Assembly: GCA_028023455.1 (NCBI GenBank)
Contig: JAQFVV010012420.1
Location: 3,102,001-3,166,000 of the forward strand
Reading direction: 5' to 3'
Source of the DNA: Epiperipatus broadwayi
Taxonomy: Eukaryota; Onychophora; Udeonychophora; Euonychophora; Peripatidae
DNA length: 64,000 bases
The notes beneath the pieces were generated by a model. It saw nothing but the letters and a program-made list of their open reading frames with translations, ran no database searches and was not told the origin of the DNA. Every line of letters starts with the position of its first letter. Positions within the stretch are counted from its first letter, which is position 1. The translations under genes were made by a program, and so were the position numbers. Of this stretch, positions 45,316 through 54,934 are shown in pieces.

Positions 45316-45373
45316 ATGATCTGGCCCAACTGAGGAGTGCTGGTTTTGCATGAAATACATATATTGGGGTTCA
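45316..45373 (+). ncRNA. Hammerhead ribozyme, family B unit 4, complete core
   Basis: Stem I CCCAA (45325-45329) pairs with TTGGG (45364-45368), with an outer ATGA/TCAT pairing. CTGAGGA at 45330-45336 fits CUGANGA. Stem II is GTGC...GCAT around TGGTTTT. GAAA is at 45352-45355. Stem III is 3 bp (A-U, U-A, A-U) with a CA loop, ending U at 45362 and the cleavage base A at 45363. All conserved core positions are satisfied. The short stem III is typical of type I HHRs in PLEs and retrozymes, which may act as dimers. Best candidate in the window for a functional ribozyme. Confidence 0.72.
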
Positions 45374-45633
45374 TTTCTTTTTTTCACATGTGTGTGGTTA
45401 TATGTATCAGTTATTTAAAATGGAGTGGATGATGAATATAGACTGAAAATCCTTTCAAATCCTTCTATTTACTATAAAACATCACATGACCACCATTTCT
45501 TATGATTGTGTATAACTGTTGTTAAAACAGGCAAAACTCACTATATGTATTGTCACACACAGCAAGCTAGAGTAATCAATAGATAGCAGATGGCTTGTGC
45601 ATAAAATTCCCATTTAGTGCCTATTCATCCAAT

Positions 45634-45678
45634 ATCCCCAGACTAGTTTCTAACTTATGGCCTTCGTCAGTGAAGAGC
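45634..45678 (-). ncRNA. Hammerhead ribozyme motif, left arm of the family A palindrome
   Basis: Minus strand: CTTCA, CTGACGA (fits CUGANGA), a weak stem II (GGC with GTT), GAAAC-TA-GTC and TGGGG. Stem I CTTCA/TGGGG uses G-U pairs. The core is complete; stem II is the weak point. Confidence 0.65.
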
Positions 45679-45743
45679 TTTGGATCTGAGAGCAAGAGAT
45701 CTTAGGATCCTAAGATCTAGGTGCAGTGCTCTCAGATACAAAG

Positions 45744-45787
45744 CTCCTCACTGACAAAGGCCACAAGCCAGAAACTAGTCTGGGGAT
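45744..45787 (+). ncRNA. Hammerhead ribozyme motif, right arm of the family A palindrome
   Basis: CCTCA (45746-45750) pairs fully with TGGGG (45781-45785, one G-U). CTGACAA at 45751-45757 has A for the invariant G8. Stem II GGC...GCC, GAAA at 45771-45774, C-TA-G stem III and GTC at 45778-45780. One inactivating core change. Confidence 0.65.
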
Positions 45788-45935
45788 ATTGGATGAGTAG
45801 GCATTAGATGGGGATTTTATGCACAAGCCTTCTGGCATCTATTGATTACTCTAGCTTGCTGGGTGTGGTAATATGTATAGTGAGTTTTGCCTATTTACTA
45901 TAGTAAACAGTCAGTATACTGAATAAATAGTTCAT

Positions 45936-46826
45936 ATATGGATATACTACATGTAGAAAACAAATTTATTTGCTTTCTCACAATAGATAAAAAAGAATTA
46001 ACTTATCAAACATATCAGTCTACATGTATGTCTATAAATGTATACACTACTTTGATATAAGCAAGTATGTAGGATATTTAATTTGCCTACCACTTGGTCT
46101 GTATTCAAATATTGAAAAAGAAAGTGGGACAGGTGTGTAGGCCAGTTGTAAGCCACCTCTTACAATAGTGTATGTGCATATATATATATGTAAAAGAAAA
46201 GAAAAGTAGAAAGAAACACAGAATAAATTTTTGTAGATATTTTTCTATAGTTCCTAAAATAAAATAATAATAAGTAAAGGATTAAATAACTCTGGGTTTA
46301 AAATAATATTTTATTGTAAAATTAAGGTCTGATAAATATTATTTGTAATACTAATTTTGAAATGTAAAAACATCATACTTATTTTTGAAATTTTTTAATT
46401 AATTAAGCAAAATTTTTATCTATTAGAAATCCCCTAAATAAAAACATGTATATAGATTCCAAGGAATTAGAGAGATAAAAATAAAAACTCTGTTTTCAAT
46501 CAAGGTGTTGTTATCAGCTCAGACAATTTTATAAAAAGACTGAAAAAAATATCAATCAGTCTGGATAGTGATTTTAAAGAGAACAGTTTGGCTTGCAGTT
46601 TTGTAAGAGTTAGCAGAAGATCTAGCTGTAAAGTTGGCTAAAACATTTTGTGAAGAGTTGGTCACTGTAGTAGAAAATGGCCATAGTAAAGCTAGCTGCA
46701 AAGATGGCTAGAATAATTATCAGGAGAACTTCCATGAATATGTAAGAACACAAGGAAGTGTCTGCTCTACCATTTAATGGTGGAGTTTGAATTGACATGG
46801 AGAAAAAGGGTCAAGATTTTTTGTAA
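45936..46826. other. No recognised gene; base mix less AT-rich from about 46500
   Basis: From 46500 the composition is more balanced. Two related blocks (GCTAGCTGCAAAGATGGCTA near 46693 and TCTAGCTGTAAAGTTGGCTA near 46621) suggest a diverged duplication. No clear frame until 46827. Confidence 0.4.
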
Positions 46827-47096
46827 TTCATAGCCTTAAAAGTGTTCTGGAAACAGCTTGCTGACCTGAAGCTTACAAAATCCAAGTATAAGTGGAAATG
46901 ACTACAGAAGGGAGAAAGCCAACCATACCTGAATTATATACTTTTATCTAATGATGACAACAAACCTGGATTACATTTTTCTGATGGACCAAAAACCAAG
47001 CTTACCAAGAGAAAGCTTGAAGAAATTGGTGTACTTATGCTGCTGTTTATCAATACACCCAGAGAACTTCAGATAAACACATTGTGTGTATATACA
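46827..47096 (+). pseudogene. Candidate coding exon or old coding remnant, 90 codons, one in-frame stop
   Basis: One + strand frame reads coherently for 90 codons with a non-repetitive, protein-like composition: VFWKQLADLKLTKSKYKWK, a TGA at 46899-46901, then GESQPYLNYILLSNDDNKPG, FSDGPKTKLTKRKLEEIGVL and INTPRELQINTLCVYT. It ends exactly at ACA-GTGAGT, a good 5' splice-site match with GT at 47097. There is no ATG, and the upstream acceptor is unclear (TTTTTTGTAATTCATAG ends at 46833, slightly inside). The protein family is not recognised. A transposon remnant or a pseudogene exon is equally possible. Confidence 0.3.
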
Positions 47097-47939
47097 GTGA
47101 GTTATTTTATTTTAATATTCCTTAAAACAACTTTTAAAATTATAAATTAATAACTTAAAGTTAAAACAAACAAGTAACTCTTGCTTGAATTGAAATCTAA
47201 CAGCAGTTATATATAATAATGAAATTTTAAATGATTTCTTTGGTCTGAAGTGACGGATATATAAAACAATTTTATTTTTCATTTATTAAGGGAAAAAAGA
47301 GACATTTTATATTTAGAGACCTTGATAATTAATCAACAAGTACTTGACAAACAGAGGTTGACTTTATTTAGTTTGATAAAAAAACACTTATAAACTGAAA
47401 TTAAATTGTAAATTATATCCATGTTTTGTTTATATACATGTATATGTGTGAATTTTATATATGTTTTCCAAATGGAATTAATTAGGAAAATATAATATTA
47501 TTTTTGTAACAAATTAAAATAGGACATTGCAAAATTTGATCATTTTTTGTTATTGAGTATTAATTGTATATTATAAAACACACGTCTGTGCACCTATACA
47601 TGTAAACCATAGTAATAACTTGAATTGTATATTGTAATTTTGTAAATCATAAATGTGATAAATTTTTATTATATAGTAACCAAAATCAGAAGGCTTAATT
47701 GATATGTGAAGAGCCATAATACCATTTTTTTTTGTTATTAATAAATTTATTGAATTGTTAAAATTGTAATGCATCATCTCTTGGTCACATACAGTAATAG
47801 AACTTATGTTCTCTGAGCTAGATTCATGCACGGGATGAATATATGAATGGGGATGTATATTTAGTGCTTTTGGGGCATCCAGCAATGATCAATCATCATC
47901 CTGGTTGGCATATAAGATTATATTCTTCAAAGACCATGC
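47097..47939. other. AT-rich stretch with one unassigned ORF (47571-47885, minus)
   Basis: The 104-codon minus-strand ORF begins MLDAPKALNIHPHSYIHPVH and turns into low-complexity I/Y/L-rich sequence. No domain recognised, and it may be chance. Confidence 0.3.
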
Positions 47940-48330
47940 ACTATATTTTATTTTAGTTCAGTCTTGTTAAAAATTTAAGTTTATAGTTGGCCAGTACATT
48001 AATGGTACTAAGTGGCCAGAACATTGATGATGATCAGTATGTTTTAATGTCCCATCATTATTGTTTTGATTTCTGATTATTGTGCATTTTAATGGATGGG
48101 CACTAAGCTGGTGCATCCAAGTTATGTTTAAATAATTTCCCAAGGTGGCAAAGGCTCAATAGTTAGCCTGGTCTACAGAAGACCCATTTCAGATCCAATC
48201 ACAAGGTTGACTGTTGATTTATATTTTTTATTGTTCACATCCAACCACAAGATGGACTGTTGATTTATTGTACTGATTTGTTTATTCGAATCAATGATGA
48301 TGATGGAAGGTTATTTCTCTCGAATATTTA
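47940..48330 (-). repeat. Dispersed repeat R1, copy 2 (inverted, partial)
   Basis: Blocks GGCCAGTACATTAATG and CACAAGGTTGACTGTTGATT are the reverse complements of sequence at 62680-62700 and 62462-62485. A second CACAAGATGGACTGTTGATT within this copy (about 48248) indicates a local tandem duplication of about 50 bp. Confidence 0.5.
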
Positions 48331-49922
48331 CTTGTACTTATTTTTTAAATTATAATGCTGGTGAATTTATAGTTGCTCTGCTGATCTCTTAGTGATCTCA
48401 CAGATTTTTGGATCTCATGCTCCTCTTAAATATATCTTACTTATATACACTTTTGTAAATTATTGATTTTGTATTGACTTAGAGTATTGATGATTTTCCC
48501 ATCACACCAGGTTTACATCTTTCCACCTCCTAACTTCTTACCACCCCATCCAGTTACTATATATATATATAATATAAAATGATGCAATTAATATTTTATT
48601 ATGTATAATTAATATGTAATTATTTTGTTATTATGTTGTGTATATTTGTATTTTATTCAAAATAAAAAAAATTGTAAATATATAAATTATTTATGGCAAA
48701 TTTCCTACATAAAAGCATAACTAGGATTTAATAGGAGAAGAATGACATTTTATGTAAATATATTTAACTTGTATAAATAAAAAAAATAACAAACAATTCA
48801 AATAATATTTCCATATTATTAAAAACTATATGTCCAAATATCCTTGACCAGACAGTAAAAGTTATGAATAAAAAAACTACTCAAACTATAATTCTTGTAC
48901 TATAATAAAAAAAACAATCTTGGCAATCTTCTTAGATACATCTAAGGAACACTAAAATAGATAAATAAAACTCAAATATTGCATATAGTATTCTTTACTT
49001 AATTTGTTAACAATCAGTACAATATGCTTTTTCTTCATAGAAGTAGCTTAAACTTAACTTATCTTGTTATCCATAATCATAATTAGAATATGTATCATTA
49101 TGTTAATAAATTCTTCCTTAACTTTGTTAAATACATTAGTAGTTACTAGAAGAGCTTCATGAATTTTCCATTTGAGAATCTGATCTAAATAATAAGCTAA
49201 GTAATAATCTGTTGGAAAAACTCTCTTATAGCATTATCACAAGAAGCTGTTTATCTTCAAGAATTTCTGGATGTTAATTTCTATTATTAATCTTAATTCA
49301 GGTTTTAAATTCTTTGTGTAACATAAATTTTAACTAATTACAAATCTTATCCAATTTTTTTAAAGATATTGTTCTCATTAAGCAATATTTAATAACTGGA
49401 TTAAGGTTTAATTTTGATTTAATATGTATTCAAAGCAAGAAATGTCCAGAAGATATATTCCATTTATATCAGACATGTCTATACTTTGTATAATTCTATC
49501 ACTCTTTTAAAAAAACCCAATTAGCATCAAGTTGTGGCCACATAAACATTAATACTTTATTTCTTACAATATCTCTGTTCTCCTTCGATCTCTCAGAACA
49601 ATATAGGCAGCATAGGATATTTGTGATAATAGTAAAAAAAACTATTAAAAATAGGATTGATCGATTTCTACATAATTAAATCCTTTATTTCCAAATCACA
49701 TTTACCTTATCCAGCAAATCTCACCAATTTATGCCAAAAATAAATTATGTATAAATAAAAAAAAATGGATCAATTTATCTATATGTAATTTAGTCTTAAC
49801 ACTGGTTGTCAAGGTTATATTTGATATCCAATTTAATTTTGGAGACATTTGTTATATATATATATATATTACAAAGAAATCAAGTCACATGATCTAATTT
49901 AACAAGCTTGTATTACAAATGT
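48331..49922. other. AT-rich stretch, nothing recognised
   Basis: TA runs near 48558 and 49855. No supported gene or repeat family. Confidence 0.5.
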
Positions 49923-49964
49923 TATATAATGAGTTTGCAAATAGCTCTTATCAAGCTTTTCAGA

Positions 49965-50020
49965 ATATCTCCAACTTCACACCGGTTTCTGCTACTAGCT
50001 TCTTCAGTGAGATGTTAGAA
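49965..50020 (-). ncRNA. Hammerhead-like motif, left arm of family C
   Basis: Minus strand: CTCA, CTGAAGA (fits CUGANGA), stem II GCT...AGC, GAAACCGGTG, then GGAGAT pairing back to ATCTC. CUGANGA and GAAA are intact, but the cleavage position is unclear (ACCGGU folds as stem III and leaves G as base 17, which is disfavoured). Confidence 0.5.
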
Positions 50021-50167
50021 TATTCGAGCATTAGATTTAAAATACTAAGCCAAGCCTAGCACTTTATCTAATGGATGTTTGAAAAATTCACATTTTCTAC
50101 TTAATAGTTATCCATTAGATAAAGTGCTGGGCTTGGTTTGGAATTTTAAATTTAATGCTTGAATATC

Positions 50168-50215
50168 CTAGCACCTCACTGAGGAAGTAAGTAGCAGAAA
50201 CTGGGTTGGGGATAT
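50168..50215 (+). ncRNA. Hammerhead-like motif, right arm of family C
   Basis: CACCTCA, CTGAGGA (fits CUGANGA), a weak stem II, GAAAC-TGG-GTT, then GGGG pairing with CCTC. Cleavage would follow U in GUU, allowed but less favoured than GUC. Confidence 0.5.
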
Positions 50216-50489
50216 TCTGAAAAGCTTGTTAATATCTATTTGTAAGCTTATTATAATATATATATATATAATGCTAGCTTAGAGGGACCCTTGAAAGCTT
50301 TAAATATGGTATCAGACATTTTTCAAAAATTTATAGTTTAAAAATTCTATTTAAAAATGTGCATAGTTCAAATGTTGAATTAATTACATAAGAGATTTTG
50401 AAAACAGACTTTCAAGCTCCCTTCAGCTGTCTACTCTATTTTCTGCAACTGATACATATAACCACACACATGGAAAAAGATAAATAATG

Positions 50490-50545
50490 TCCAATATACA
50501 TATTTTGTGCTGAACCAGCACTCATTAGGTGGTCCAGATTACCAT
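50490..50545 (-). ncRNA. Hammerhead motif, family B (two core changes)
   Basis: Minus strand CTAATGA for CTGATGA, a perfect 6-bp stem II GTGCTG/CAGCAC, AAAA for GAAA, stem III TATGTATA, then TTGG. Probably inactive. Confidence 0.55.
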
Positions 50546-51046
50546 CTCCCATACACATATATAATTAGTGGTCGATTTATATTAAAATAACAAATCTTCG
50601 AACTTTAATGAACAGGCTTCAATCTACTTCATCATCTGACTTTTTAGCCATCCACCATTAAAAATGTGATGATGGAATGTTCAAATTATTGATGCCAATA
50701 TTATTATCATGCCAATATTGAGATTAAGTCACCCTGATACTCATTTATAGGGACCTTATCCACCTAAATATGCAGAAGAGGGATAGGCAAGATACAGGCT
50801 GAATCTGTGAATTTAAATGAATAAGGTCCTATACATGAGGGATCAGAGTTTGAAAGTCAACATAGCATGACAATAATACTAGCATCAACAAAGGATTTGG
50901 TCCTTCCATCATCAGATTTTCAATGGTATGGTTGTCTGAAGAATCAGAAGATGGAATAGATTAAGATTAAAACTTGTCTAATAAAGTTTGAAGATTTAAT
51001 ATCTTAATATATACCAAGTGCTGATTATATATATAGGTGTAAGAGA

Positions 51047-51107
51047 TGATGATCAGGGCTAACTGATGAGTTCTGGTTCAGCACAAAATGGATAAATTGG
51101 AGATCAT
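51047..51107 (+). ncRNA. Hammerhead motif, family B (one core change)
   Basis: TGATC outer stem I strand pairs with GATCA. CTGATGA at 51063-51069, stem II GTTCTG/CAGCAC with one mismatch, AAAA at 51085-51088 where GAAA is expected, then TGGATAAATTGG. Confidence 0.58.
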
Positions 51108-51197
51108 TTATCTTTTTCACATGTGTGTAGTCATATTTATCAGCTGTATGAGATAAAACAGATGGCTAAAGGGAGCTTGAAAGTCTGTGTTAAAGTT

Positions 51198-52570
51198 CCT
51201 TTTATAATTACATCTAAAACTCTAAGTATATAGATTAATTCATCGAAAATTAAGAGTTAAGTAAAAAAACATTATTTAGTTTTTTTAATTATATTCAATC
51301 TTTATAATAGTTCTAGTTCATTCTATCACAGATGCAATATTCCAATAAATTATCTATATTATGTAATCTGTCTGTCTACAGATTTAATCCAAGATGCTGG
51401 GGGCAATTTGTTTGTTTTTATAGTGATTTTCTTCAACTAACTGTATATTCACAAAAATAAAATTACAATTTTGCTTTATTTTATTATTATTTTGCCTTTT
51501 TTATATATATATACTATGATGGCTGCACCAAATAAGATAAAAACAATTGACATAGAAAATTGCATATTTCAATAGAAATGAATCTATGCTTATTTTTTAT
51601 AGAAAAAAATAGTAAATCAACATGCCAGATATATCTAGAAAGTATTTCAGTTAATAAAGAACACTATTTATCAAAATATTTTTGATAACAACAAAATTCC
51701 TTGGGAAGAAATATAAAAACAGTAACATGAAAAGGACCTTCATCAAGTGGTTGACATGTCTACAAAAAGTCCAAAACAAATCACAAAATTCTGTGAAAGC
51801 AAATTACATTATCTTCTTTAAGAAAACCAGAAAACTCAAAAACATTTTCTAAAGGGGAATTTATAAATGATGCATCCTAGCTGCTGTAGAATTAATTTGT
51901 CCAGAACATAAAAAGAAATTCAACAATATAAATATTTACAAAAATAGTTACAAGTTAAATTGGAAAAATTGTTATCAAATGTAAAACAGTCATTAATAAT
52001 AATGATGATACTTTATTTTTATTCCAAAAAATTATGACTATCAAAAAAGAAATTGAAATTGGCTTGCCAGCTGAAAAAATTGTCCATCTCTAATGATTAG
52101 GGATAAATTAATTGTTTTATTAAATATAGCAGGCTAATTTTTTAAGTCAATAATTTTGTAGAGTCTGTGAATGATATTATAAATATCCAAATGGTTTTTG
52201 ACAGAAAAAAGGTTCCTATCCCTGTGCTAGATGAAATATATAAAATATAGCCATAGCCATATTCTTTCAGCCATACTCCCCCTCACTAAATAAATAAAAA
52301 CTTGAATTTTGCAGCCCATGCAAAAGGAAGCCACTTGAATGTAAATTGCACTGATCTGATATATATTAAGATTCAATCTAATTTAAATGAGAAGTGAACT
52401 AAGAAAAGCAAAGTTTCGCATTCCTTATTTAATGACTCTTATTATACAGAAATCCATTGTTATGTACATTCAACAGAATTCCTTTTGAGTGGACTGCAAA
52501 ATTCAAGATATTGTTTATCTAAAGAGAGAAATGCAACTGAAAGAATATAGCTATGGTGCATTAAAATATT
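51198..52570. other. AT-rich stretch, nothing recognised
   Basis: No supported gene or repeat family. Confidence 0.5.
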
Positions 52571-52685
52571 ATATATATATATATATATTAAAGATACTTG
52601 AACTCAGAATTTCAAAATCCCCAAAGCTATCCAATCCATTCCAAATAACCACCAGACATCACCACATACATTTGAAAAAGACAAA

Positions 52686-52745
52686 TGATCTACCATATAT
52701 GTATTTCATGCTGAACCAGCATGAATCATCTCGTCCGGATCACTA
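52686..52745 (-). ncRNA. Hammerhead motif, family B second subfamily (minus)
   Basis: Minus strand GAGATGA for CTGATGA, a long stem II CATGCTG/CAGCATG, GAAA intact, then TACATATATGG and outer GATC pairing. Core positions 3 and 4 are lost. Confidence 0.5.
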
Positions 52746-53757
52746 CTTTCCACCACATATATATATCAGTGGTCATTTTATATGAAGATAGAAAATCTGC
52801 AAATCCCATTGGGCAAGCCTCAATCTTCTTCACTCCAACTTTTCAGCCATTTATATCATTGAAAATCTGAAGATGAAATGCTAAAAGCCCCTGCTGATGC
52901 CAATATTATTGTCATTCCCATGTTGGCCTTAAGTCAATTTAACCTGTCACAAATAGAACCACAATATGTCCATTTAATTACAAAAAAAGAGGGATTAACA
53001 GAATACAGGCTGAATATATATTTAAATACATGTATATTTTCTATATTTAACCATGTAATTATAAGAAACTTGAACTCAGATTTTCAAACTCCCCACAACT
53101 ATCCAATACATCACAAACAATTGACACACATAACCACATACATGTAAAAAAGGTTATAATATGGTCATCAGCATAGGCTTTGAGCATTTCATCTTTGGAT
53201 TTTCAATATGAATAGCTGAAAAGTTGGAAGAGTAGCTTATTCATTGGAGTTTGAAGATTTTCTATCTTAATATAAACTGAGTTATGATTGTATATATGGG
53301 GGGAGGCAGTGTTGTGGACCAGTTGGTAAGTGCTGGTTCAGCACAAAATACATATATTGGAAATCAATTGTCTCTTTTTCACATATGTGTGTTGGTTGTA
53401 TATGATGGATTGGATAGTTGTGGGAATTTAAAAATCTGAGTCAAAGTTTCTTATAATTAGATTAAGTTTAGCATAGGAAATATACATGTATTTAAATATC
53501 ACATATTCAGCCTATATTCTGCCCATCTCTCTTTTGTGTAATTAAATGGTAATATTGGAGTCCTTTTTGTGAGGGGAAATTGATTTAAGGTCAACATGGC
53601 TATGACAATAATATTGACATCAACAGGGGATTTGTGAATTTTATTATGAATGGCTGAAAAGTTGGAGAAGGGGAAGATTGAAGCTTGTCCAATTTGGATT
53701 TGAAAATTTGATATCTTAATATAAACTGAGCACTGATTATGTATATGTGTGGGAGAT

Positions 53758-53818
53758 GATGATCTAGACCAATTGATGATTGCTGGTTCAGCATGAAATA
53801 TGTATACTGAGGATCATT
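53758..53818 (+). ncRNA. Hammerhead motif, family B second subfamily (plus)
   Basis: TGATC/GATCA outer stem I. TTGATGA at 53773-53779 (C3 to U), stem II TGCTG/CAGCA, GAAA at 53795-53798 and TATGTATA as stem III. Close to intact. Confidence 0.58.
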
Positions 53819-53965
53819 TGTTTTTGTTTTTTTACATGTATGTGGTCATGTGTGTTGATTGTATGGAATGTATTGGCTAGCTATAGGGAATTTGAAAATA
53901 TGAGTTCATATTAAGTTTAATATAGAAAATATAAATGTATTTAAATATTATCTTTATATATAAGT

Positions 53966-54435
53966 GAAACTGAAATAATTATATCTTCCAATGTGTTATA
54001 TAATGAAAATAAACTACGGAAAGACAGAGTGAATAATAAATTTTAAATGTCATGATATTTATATTTAAAATGTTGTTCAAGAAGATTTGAAAACAATGGG
54101 GATAAATAATTATAGTTGCCGGAAAATACATATTCTTTTATGATCTGCTGTTTCTCTTTTAGATTTTTAATATTTAATTGAGAGCCATAAAAAAGGAGAT
54201 ATCAATTCTTAATGATATACTAGTAAAAGAAGAGTGTGTCGTTTTGCAGTTACAATTAGTTTTTTTTTCATTTTTCATTAACCTTCTTGATCTATATCAC
54301 TCATATGCTAATTCCTAACCAGAAAACTCATTTATGAACTTTTGGTAATTTTTACTAGTTATGCAATTTTTTAAGTTGGTTCTTTTTATTAAAATCTTTC
54401 CTTTATTTTTATTTATTTTATTTATTAAAAAATAA
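53966..54435. other. AT-rich stretch, nothing recognised
   Basis: No supported feature. Confidence 0.5.
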
Positions 54436-54563
54436 ATAATTGAATAGATTTATTGCTCAAGAATTCACAAGAAGTTTGAGAGCTGAAAGGGGCAGCATTA
54501 GAATTGGTCGGAGGAGCTTACATTCCAAAGTCTGATACTCTACTATTACACTAAATCACAGTG
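54436..54563 (-). mobile_element. tRNA-derived SINE, second copy
   Basis: Minus strand: GATTTAGTGTAATAGTAGAG (A-box region), GTATCAGACTTTGGAATGTA (anticodon-arm region), a weak B box, then body AAACTTCTTGTGAA and AATAAATCTATTCAAT. The head resembles a tRNA such as those with AGCATCAGACT in the D/anticodon region. Shares head and body with 3384-3512. Confidence 0.62.
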
Positions 54564-54934
54564 TTTTTTTTTATTATTAGATATGATTTTAACCATTCTT
54601 TGAATATGATGATGCTAACACTTCAAGGGTTAACTTCTTATTATAAAATGTAAACTTATGTATCTTTTTTTAATAATTTTTTTAATAATAAGACAACCTA
54701 TGGAACGATGTTAATATTTTGAATGTAATGTACAAAGATTTGATATAATAATTAATGTTCAAAAAATACAGTTATTTATCAGCCATCATGGAAAAAAAAA
54801 TCTTCAACTTTAAGAATGTAAATCAATTTATGAATATTGATACCTTTTTAGACACAGACTTTAACATGTAAGCTTCTCCTGTATTTACCAAGTTGAAAGA
54901 GTATTTTATCAAAGCGGTAACCTGCTTTGAATAA

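Larger units (their letters stand above)
45465..45902. mobile_element. Family A hammerhead palindrome, 414 bp, with 12-bp target-site duplication
   Basis: CTATTTACTATA at 45465-45476 and 45891-45902 is a perfect duplication of a site inside a family B unit, so family A inserted after B. The 414-bp insert has a left tail (CATCACATGACCACC), then two inverted arms of about 180 bp meeting at the palindrome AGATCTTAGGATCCTAAGATC near 45706. Each arm contains an HHR. 3' ends face outward on both sides, but only the left has the extra tail. No ORF. Confidence 0.88.
43740..45935. mobile_element. Family B array: tandem units in both orientations, each with a hammerhead
   Basis: Two minus-strand units (43740 to about 44461) are followed by two plus-strand units and part of a third (about 44462-45464, continuing 45903-45935 after a family A insertion). 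The unit is about 460-495 bp: the block ATGAATATAGACT begins at 44480, 44937 and 45432, and the HHR cores of the two plus units start at 44835 and 45330. The minus-strand marker TTTTCAGTCTA recurs 494 bp apart. Units contain GACCAACTGATGAG..., TTTTTCACATGTGTG, CTATTTACTATAGTAAA and ATTAATATAAATG blocks. No ORF. Dimeric HHR-bounded units are the hallmark of retrozymes, so self-cleavage could release unit-length RNA. Confidence 0.8.
49923..50255. mobile_element. Family C hammerhead palindrome
   Basis: Inverted arms (TTATAATGAG...AAGCTTTTCAG on the left, CTGAAAAGCTTG...CTTATTATAAT on the right) meet at CACTTTATCTAATGGAT / ATCCATTAGATAAAGTG around a loop of about 31 nt (50078-50108). Each arm has an HHR-like motif. 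Sequence is distinct from families A and B although the GGGGATATTC block after the ribozyme is similar to family A. 3' ends face outward. Confidence 0.72.
50398..51197. mobile_element. Family B palindrome (one minus, one plus copy)
   Basis: Arms of about 400 bp meet near 50793 (GGGACCTTATC against AATAAGGTCCT). Outer ends read ACAGACTTTCAAGCTCCC and GGGAGCTTGAAAGTCTGTG. Each arm has a family B HHR (50490-50545 minus, 51047-51107 plus) next to TTTTTCACATGTGTG. No ORF. 3' ends outward. Confidence 0.78.
52571..53965. mobile_element. Family B array, tandem and inverted (second subfamily)
   Basis: Minus-strand sequence runs 52571 to about 53153, with CTTGAACTCAG recurring about 470 bp apart (52599 and 53069). 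Plus-strand sequence runs about 53155-53965, with TGCTGGTTCAGCA recurring about 450 bp apart (53331 and 53781). HHR motifs: 52686-52745 minus, 53316-53365 plus, 53758-53818 plus. Units differ from the 44-kb array in the terminal region (GGGAATTTGAAAAT and so on). The ORFs over it are by-products. Confidence 0.75.

Noticed and set aside
43740-53965. CRISPR-like array because of regularly spaced repeats
   Set aside because: Units are about 490 bp, present in both orientations, in a eukaryotic repeat context, without short repeat/spacer structure.
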